NCBI GenBank assembly: GCA_000697335.1
Contig: JNEM01006179.1
Coordinates: 1 to 11,438, forward strand
Direction of reading: 5' to 3'
Source: Conidiobolus incongruus B7586
Taxonomy: Eukaryota; Entomophthoromycota; Entomophthoromycetes; Entomophthorales; Conidiobolaceae
Length of the DNA: 11,438 nucleotides
Positions 7,805 to 11,438 of this stretch are shown one piece after another. The translations under genes and the position numbers were made by a program. A model generated the notes under the pieces. It was not told the DNA's origin, did no database searches, and saw only the letters and a program-made list of their open reading frames with translations. The stretch's first letter is position 1, and each line of letters starts with the position of its first letter.

Positions 7805-8095
7805 ACTACGATATAAATACAATATAAATTAAAACTAAAAATTGAAAGTATTTCGAGCCTATATATTAATGTATTTGAATTCAAAAAAGGTAATATCTCA
7901 CTCAAAATCACTCTAGTTCAATAATAAATATATTTTTCTACCGTTTCAGACTACGATTGAATTTAATTGAAAGTATATTTGAGTTTCCTCTGAGTAATTT
8001 AATATAACCGAAATATCACTCAATCAATCCCAATATATTAAATGGTTAGTTGTATAATATATTTATATTATAATATCACACAATATCATTCACTT
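7805..8095 (+). repeat. imperfect, degenerate direct repeats
   Basis: Two segments share short blocks in the same order: ACTACGAT (7805 and 7950), ATTGAAAGTAT (7841 and 7966), a TTYGAG block, then AATATC and CACTCAA blocks. A third partial copy of the AATATCAC...CAC part lies near 8072. Block spacing differs between copies, so this is an old duplication with indels or a family of decayed tandem units. Similarity is low outside the blocks. Confidence 0.35.
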
Positions 8096-8238
8096 TTTAT
8101 TACATTTTTTGATCTTCTCATTCCAATTGTATTTCTAATTTAAATTTTTTAAAAATTAATTATATTCAAATTAAGGTTAATAATAAAAATTGATCACCAT
8201 ATCGTTACAGCATCAGTTGATAGCAATAATAAAATAAG

Positions 8239-8264
8239 TAGCTAAGGCAAGAAAGCTTCAGCTA
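8239..8264. repeat. 10-bp near-perfect hairpin
   Basis: TAGCTAAGGC (8239-8248) pairs with GCTTCAGCTA (8255-8264), with one A/C mismatch and one G-T wobble, around the loop AAGAAA. It marks the left edge of the less AT-rich island at 8240-8500. Confidence 0.4.
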
Positions 8265-8500
8265 GTAAATGACAATACTATACCTAAGACCTAGAAGATG
8301 AAAGGATGATTCCATATTATGAGAAGTCGACTATCCTCCTTCCAGTCCAATTTTTAGGAAAAAATAGTGTTTAGAAGTGAGATAGATCTTTAGAGTATAG
8401 CGATGTAACTTCCAGGATAACATCCCCATAAAAAATAAATGGCCATGCAAAGATGCTTGTGCAGGTTACAATCTAGATAACCACAATATATTGTTAATTC
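8240..8500 (+). other. third less AT-rich island, probable decayed coding fragment
   Basis: Composition rises in G+C compared with both flanks. One + strand frame (about 8250-8496) reads as protein-like blocks, including DLEDERMIPYYEKS, STILLPVQFLGKNS, RSLEYSDVTSRITSP and INGHAKMLVQVTI, with several interruptions. The ING-x-A-x-x-LV string is loosely reminiscent of the start of aspartic-protease domains in retroelement polyproteins. No catalytic D-[ST]-G is visible, so this is only a hint. I treat it as a possible mobile or virus-like fossil fragment of a few hundred bases with several breaks and no recognisable ends. A dead host gene is equally possible. Confidence 0.35.
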
Positions 8501-9742
8501 TCTATAGACCTTTACATATATTAATAAATCCAAATTATTACAATTATTCAGTAATTTGATCTAACCAATTTATCAATTTAAAATATCTAAATATTGACAT
8601 CTATGTTTAGTGTTAAAGGATTTATAAAGTTCATTATAGTTGTTTTTCCATTTGACTTATCCACTCAAGTATTTGTTCTTTAACATACAAAATCAATTGC
8701 ATATAAAAATCTTAATCGATACTAGATTTTACTGATATATATATATATATATATATATACCAACTTAAGGAGTAAAAACAAAACTCTTCAAATTCAATAA
8801 CTTTAATTTTCTAATTTACCTTAGTGAATTTGTTATTATATAATAAATTGAACCATTTCAATTCGATTGGTTGTCAATATTTGTATTAAATTTGTACCAA
8901 ATTCAGTTTTATGAAATTTTATTGCTTTAAAGAAAATTTAATAGTTCCTTCTTTCAACAATTTTAATATTATTCTCTGACTATCATTAATCACTATTATT
9001 CCTCTAAAATTTAAGGCTATTTCTTTTAAATCTTATTCATTTTAATACCGCTTATTATATTTTTTATTACAAGAAATCATTAACTACACTAATTTTCTTA
9101 ACAAAATTAACTAATGTACAAACTATTTGAAAAAATAAAATTATTTTCAATATTTGTAATAGATACCTCACATTGAAAAAAAATTATTAAACTTTTGATT
9201 TTAATGAACCCATTATTTTTATTACTTCGAGTTGCCTCTTAATTTTACTTTCATATAAAGTAACTATTAATGATGAAATATAGAGATAATTAAAATTAAA
9301 TAAAAAATTATTTAAATCTTCAAAGAGGTTTAAAATATATTATCAAGCTGAATATATATATTTTATAAAAAACTATATACTTATTTGATTTATGAATAAC
9401 TATTAATATGTGATTAAAATAAACTTATAATTGTAAATCAAACCCTTGAATAATATAATAGATTATTACAAAATATTAACTTATAAATTGAAATTGATTA
9501 GGGTTTTGAAAAATACTTTATTTTAGAAAATAATATAAATAATCAAAATAATTCAATATAAAAATAATTGAGGAAAAAATATTTTCTAATATTTTTATAT
9601 TAATATTACAAAATAATATTTATAGATTTAATTAATATGAAATATTAAAATAAAAAGCTATTTAATATTTATAAAATTTTATTTTTGAAATTTTTTATAA
9701 TATTTAATTAATATGTTGGTATTTGATTATGTAATATATATA
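8501..9742. other. AT-rich spacer left of the transposon
   Basis: Nothing gene-like was found. An AT microsatellite lies at 8735-8759, and the last bases (9734-9742) are a TA-rich run into which the transposon at 9743 inserted. Stops are dense in all frames. Confidence 0.45.
8735..8759. repeat. AT dinucleotide microsatellite
   Basis: This is a perfect 25-nt alternating A/T run in intergenic DNA, likely polymorphic. Confidence 0.95.
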
Positions 9743-9800
9743 CACTAACTTGCAAAAGTGAGTCATAAAATCAAAAATATATATTTTTTAATTATTAACT
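9743..9800 (+). repeat. outer terminal inverted repeat, left
   Basis: This arm pairs with 11255-11312 at 51 of 58 positions, and the match continues outward through the flanking TA run. Three of the seven differences are C/T transitions. The first 21 bases are identical in both arms. The copy of the repeated motif, GTGAGTCATAAA, is at 9758-9769. Confidence 0.9.
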
Positions 9801-9913
9801 AAAATAATTATATATATTAAAATACTTGAAACTATAATATATAATTAAAGTATATTATTTAATAATAAATAAATATATTTAGATATATTTAGTAAACTAT
9901 TAGCAAAAATATT

Positions 9914-9959
9914 AACCTTTAATATTTAACTAAGGTGAGTTATAAATTTACAGGTTTTT
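9914..9959 (+). repeat. inner inverted repeat, left (second transposase-site copy)
   Basis: This arm pairs with 11098-11143 at 41 of 46 positions. It contains GTGAGTTATAAA (9935-9946), a direct copy of the motif in the outer arm. In Sleeping Beauty-like elements such duplicated sites are bound by the transposase. The same use here is inferred. Confidence 0.82.
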
Positions 9960-10088
9960 AAGATAAAGGGATAAATTTAATAATATATAACTATATCTTT
10001 TTTCTCTCTTTGTTATTATTTTATATAATATTTTATAAATATACTAAATTTTTTTATTAGTATTATTATACCTAAATCCCTCTTTAAA

Positions 10089-11083
10089 AAAATCTACTTA
10101 TATATCAATCAACTTTATAAAGAAGGTACATTAATTTATGATATTATTAGAATTACTAGTGTTAATTAGTTTACTATAATTAAAATTATTAAAAATAGCA
10201 ATAAAAAAATATTTAAACTTAAACTTTAATGTATTAAAATTATAGATGAATATAATAAGAAGTATATTTATAGGTTAGTTAATATAAGTAAATATAATAC
10301 TATTATAAAAATATAACAGGAATTATAAGATTATATAAGAATATTAGTTAGCATTAATACTATTATACATATTTTATATTAGTATAGATATTATTTATAC
10401 TTTAAGAAAAAACACCCATAATTAAAAAAATCCCATTATAAAATTAGGTAAAAATTTAAATATTATAACTAATGTTAAACTAAAACTAATTAGAGTAAGG
10501 TTATTTAATTTAATAAAACAAAAATATACTTTAGTAAATTTAATAAAAAAGCTAGATACTTTAAAAAAGATATAAAATTACTTTGTGATTATTATGTTAA
10601 TTCTACCTAAAAATACAATGATAGGTTAATTATTATTTATACATATATGTTGTCTTTAGGTATAAGGTATTTTTATAAAGTTAATAGGGGAATTAATATT
10701 GAGATATGCTAAAATATTCTAAACAATAAATTGAAAAAACTATTGAATAGTATAGGTTAAACAAATCTAATGTTATTTTTTAATAAGATAATATTTCTTG
10801 TTATACTATAACTTTTATTACCAAATAATTTAAAAATAACAAGATAATAATTATAAAGTAATTTCTTTAATCTTTAATTTTAATTTAATTGAATATCTTT
10901 AGGATTAGTTAAAAAAAGCTATTAAAGCTTTTCCCCCAGCAAAAAATTTAAATCAACTTTAAAAATATGTTTAAGAAGTATAGAACAAGATTAACCTCTT
11001 TTTAATATAAAAGGTTAGTTGATTCTATACCCCACAAACTTAAAGAAGTTAGAAAAGCTAAAGGTAGATATACTAGGTTTTAA
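10089..11083 (+). pseudogene. Tc1/mariner (DD34E) transposase, broken
   Basis: About 995 bp, the length of a normal 330-340-residue Tc1 transposase. The N-terminal helix-turn-helix region is readable (QLYKEGTLIYDII near 10110-10148). A VSINTI block follows near 10347, then FKKKHP (10401-10418) matching the family KKKPLL linker. Catalytic positions are the first Asp near 10587, the second Asp at 10787 in a block equivalent to family FQQDNAPCHT, and Glu at 10891 in a block equivalent to LNPIEHLW. The last two are about 34 residues apart. The C-terminus RLVDSIPHKLKEVRKAKG (from 11012) ends in TAA at 11081-11083, 14 bases before the right inner repeat. The frame changes at least three times (between about 10690 and 10770, between 10790 and 10890, and before 11012). 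Many codons where relatives have Gln or Trp are now TAA or TAG. It is non-functional. Confidence 0.85.
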
Positions 11084-11097
11084 TTTTTTTTATCACC

Positions 11098-11143
11098 AAA
11101 AACCTATAAATTTATAATTCACCTTAGGTAAAATTTAAAGGTT
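11098..11143 (-). repeat. inner inverted repeat, right
   Basis: This is the complement of 9914-9959 at 41 of 46 positions. The motif copy reads TTTATAATTCAC on the + strand at 11111-11122. It starts just after the transposase stop codon, so the element has almost no 3' spacer. Confidence 0.82.
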
Positions 11144-11254
11144 TATATTTTAACCAATTAATAACTAAATATCATCATTTAATGATATATATAATTAATA
11201 AATATAATAGATTTTAATTATTTAATTTAGGTTTATTTCATTAAATATCAATTA

Positions 11255-11312
11255 AGTTATTAATTAAAATATAAGTGTTTATGATTTTATAACTCACTTT
11301 TGCAAGTTAGTG
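11255..11312 (-). repeat. outer terminal inverted repeat, right
   Basis: This is the complement of 9743-9800 at 51 of 58 positions, with the motif copy TTTATAACTCAC at 11286-11297. It is followed by a 12-nt TA run that contains the target TA. Confidence 0.9.
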
Positions 11313-11324
11313 TATATATATATA

Positions 11325-11438
11325 ATTATAATTTTAATTTAAAATTGTTTTTATTTTAAAATTACCTTTAATATAATAATAAATATATCTAATTCATTTG
11401 ATTTTAGATTATTATTATATTTTTGAATAATTTTAAAT
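11325..11438. other. AT-rich flank right of the transposon
   Basis: This is short AT-rich sequence with no recognisable feature up to the window end. Confidence 0.5.

Larger units (their letters stand above)
9743..11312 (+). mobile_element. Tc1/mariner-type DNA transposon, full-length but dead, with IR/DR ends
   Basis: The element is about 1,570 bp. Its ends read CACTAACTTGCAAAAGT at the left and the exact complement at the right, close to the CAGTGACTTGCAAAAGT-like ends I associate with Tc1-type elements. TA, the obligate target of this superfamily, flanks both ends (9741-9742 and 11313-11314) within longer TA runs, so the exact duplicated TA is ambiguous. Outer inverted arms match at 51 of 58 bases, and inner arms (9914-9959 with 11098-11143) at 41 of 46. 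A GTGAGTYATAAA-like motif occurs in both arms at each end, 175-177 bp apart, which is an IR/DR layout. The interior holds a decayed transposase on the + strand with DD34E-type residues still recognisable. Arm divergence of about 11 per cent and many inactivating changes indicate an old copy that cannot move itself. Confidence 0.88.

Noticed and set aside
400-8500. Long terminal repeats linking the three less AT-rich islands into one element
   Set aside because: No matching terminal repeats or target-site duplications were found by eye, and the distance and AT-rich spacers make a single unit unproven.
1-11438. CRISPR array, bacterial operon, Shine-Dalgarno or riboswitch features
   Set aside because: No regularly spaced repeats and no prokaryotic gene organisation are present. 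The Zn2Cys6 gene and AATAAA/TATA context point to a eukaryote.

Overview
The window is about three-quarters A+T, eukaryotic in character, and almost empty of intact genes. The one clear intact gene encodes a short Zn(II)2Cys6 (Gal4-type) DNA-binding protein. That domain is essentially fungal, so the source is most likely a fungus. The very low G+C, the gene-poor setting and the KKRGPK linker after the zinc cluster suggest an early-diverging lineage, for example Entomophthoromycotina-like. That placement is inference. Another very AT-rich eukaryote with a few such factors, such as an amoebozoan, is not excluded.

Layout. 1-400: AT-rich, nothing recognised. 400-920 and 1230-1590: two islands clearly richer in G+C than their surroundings. 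They hold open runs on both strands and overlapping short inverted repeats, and they look like old decayed coding or structured sequence whose family I cannot name. 1600-4870: AT-rich spacer with two good inverted repeats (2128-2202 and 4403-4451) and one weak 82-codon open frame (2551-2799). 4880-5710: the Zn2Cys6 gene with a TATA-like box, a possible 10-codon upstream ORF and an AATAAA polyadenylation signal. 5730-8230: AT-rich spacer with AT microsatellites and an imperfect direct repeat. 8240-8500: a third less AT-rich island resembling decayed coding sequence on the + strand. 8500-9740: AT-rich spacer with an AT microsatellite. 9743-11312: a complete but heavily mutated Tc1/mariner DNA transposon, inserted in a TA-rich site.

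The transposon is the best-supported complex structure. It has outer and inner inverted arms at both ends, each carrying a copy of a GTGAGTYATAAA-like motif. This is the IR/DR arrangement of Sleeping Beauty/Minos/Tc3-type elements. A dead transposase lies between the arms, with the HTH, the KKKHP block and the DD34E residues still readable. The genes show no operon or pathway relationship: this is one solo transcription factor in a repeat-derived, probably mutationally decayed desert. Everything here was read by eye, without database searches.
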